Of a stretch of DNA of 64,000 bases, positions 63,892-64,000 are shown piece after piece. Numbering within the stretch: the first letter of the stretch is position 1; each line of letters begins with the position of its first letter. The translations under genes were made by a program, and so were the position numbers. The notes beneath the pieces are model-generated. The model was not told the DNA's origin. It made no database searches and saw nothing but the letters and a program-made list of their open reading frames with translations. Source of the stretch: JALYLC01 sp963743275 (GTDB lineage: Bacteria; Actinomycetota; Thermoleophilia; Gaiellales; JALYLC01); the NCBI GenBank assembly GCA_963743275.1, contig CAVUPB010000008.1, positions 806,001 to 870,000 of the forward strand, in the 5' to 3' direction.

Positions 63892-64000
63892 GCGTCCACC
63901 TGGGGGACGGAGAGCATGCGGCCGCGGCGCAGCGCGAGCGGATCGTCGATGCCGTTGGCCTCGGCGATGGCGCGCCAGCGCGTGGGATCGCCGTAGGAGG
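63888..64000 (-). CDS. LysM-type tail protein, C-terminal fragment
   Basis: The last 36 or so residues of a gene entering from the right edge. GDPTRWRAIAEANGIDDPL followed by LRRGRMLSVPQ is the LysM fold of the gp53-like or peptidoglycan-binding protein that usually precedes vgrG in contractile injection loci. TGA overlaps the VgrG GTG. Sheath, tube and other genes are expected beyond the window. Confidence 0.75.
   Translation of the reverse strand, partial: SYGDPTRWRAIAEANGIDDPLALRRGRMLSVPQVDA

Overview
The window is about 64 kb of very GC-rich, densely packed DNA. Frequent GTG starts, ATGA/GTGA stop-start overlaps and TANNNT-like -10 boxes fit an actinomycete. The gene content (form I CO dehydrogenase, HisIE, long HisG, a contractile-injection-type tail locus) suggests the Thermoleophilia/Solirubrobacterales branch. 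That placement is inference from gene families, not a phylogeny.

Layout. (1) 0-6.2 kb: a TrpR-like regulator (YerC) heads a minus-strand his operon (hisG, a hisC-hisB fusion, hisH, hisF, hisIE), with hisA divergent; both ends carry copies of an intergenic GGGGTCAGACCCC palindrome. (2) 6.4-17.2 kb: cell-shape and translation core (mreC, mreD, PBP2, rodA, RNase E/G, rplU, rpmA, obg, nadD, rsfS, tRNA-Ala). (3) 17.3-23.4 kb: two transglutaminase-like proteins, a VOC protein, a PEP mutase/isocitrate lyase-like enzyme, a small basic protein and PEP carboxylase. (4) 23.6-27.0 kb: an unrecognised array of six membrane proteins, the first internally duplicated. (5) 27.0-36.0 kb: a form I aerobic CO dehydrogenase cluster (coxM-S-L, an XdhC/CoxF-YHS fusion, coxD, coxE, two small proteins, coxG, a zinc ribbon). 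One of the small proteins is a free-standing homologue of part of CoxL. (6) 36.0-42.2 kb: a PfkB kinase, a BtpA-like protein, an ArfB-like rescue factor, a SAF-domain dehydrogenase, a secreted cell-wall protein and an alpha/beta hydrolase. (7) 42.2-50.5 kb: holA, a membrane protein, comEC, comEA, leuS, a GNAT and rpsT. leuS is preceded by a leader peptide with four consecutive Leu codons and a terminator hairpin. (8) 50.6-64.0 kb: a secreted PKD protein, then a tightly overlapping minus-strand operon for a phage-tail-like contractile injection system. It encodes LysM, VgrG/gp5-27-like, gp25, baseplate J and tail protein I components, plus a PASTA-PD40 membrane protein, an FHA-M50 protease and a multidomain peptidoglycan hydrolase.

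A window-wide feature colours the annotation. About a dozen single-base indels break otherwise canonical genes, several of them normally essential (hisG, mreC, rplU, ppc, pfkB, the PKD protein three times, the tail hydrolase twice, VgrG twice, perhaps rsfS). They fall mostly in short G/C runs, and one-base correction restores family-typical proteins. Consensus error in the assembly is therefore more likely than mass pseudogenisation. For these genes I give the full repaired extent and state the break point.
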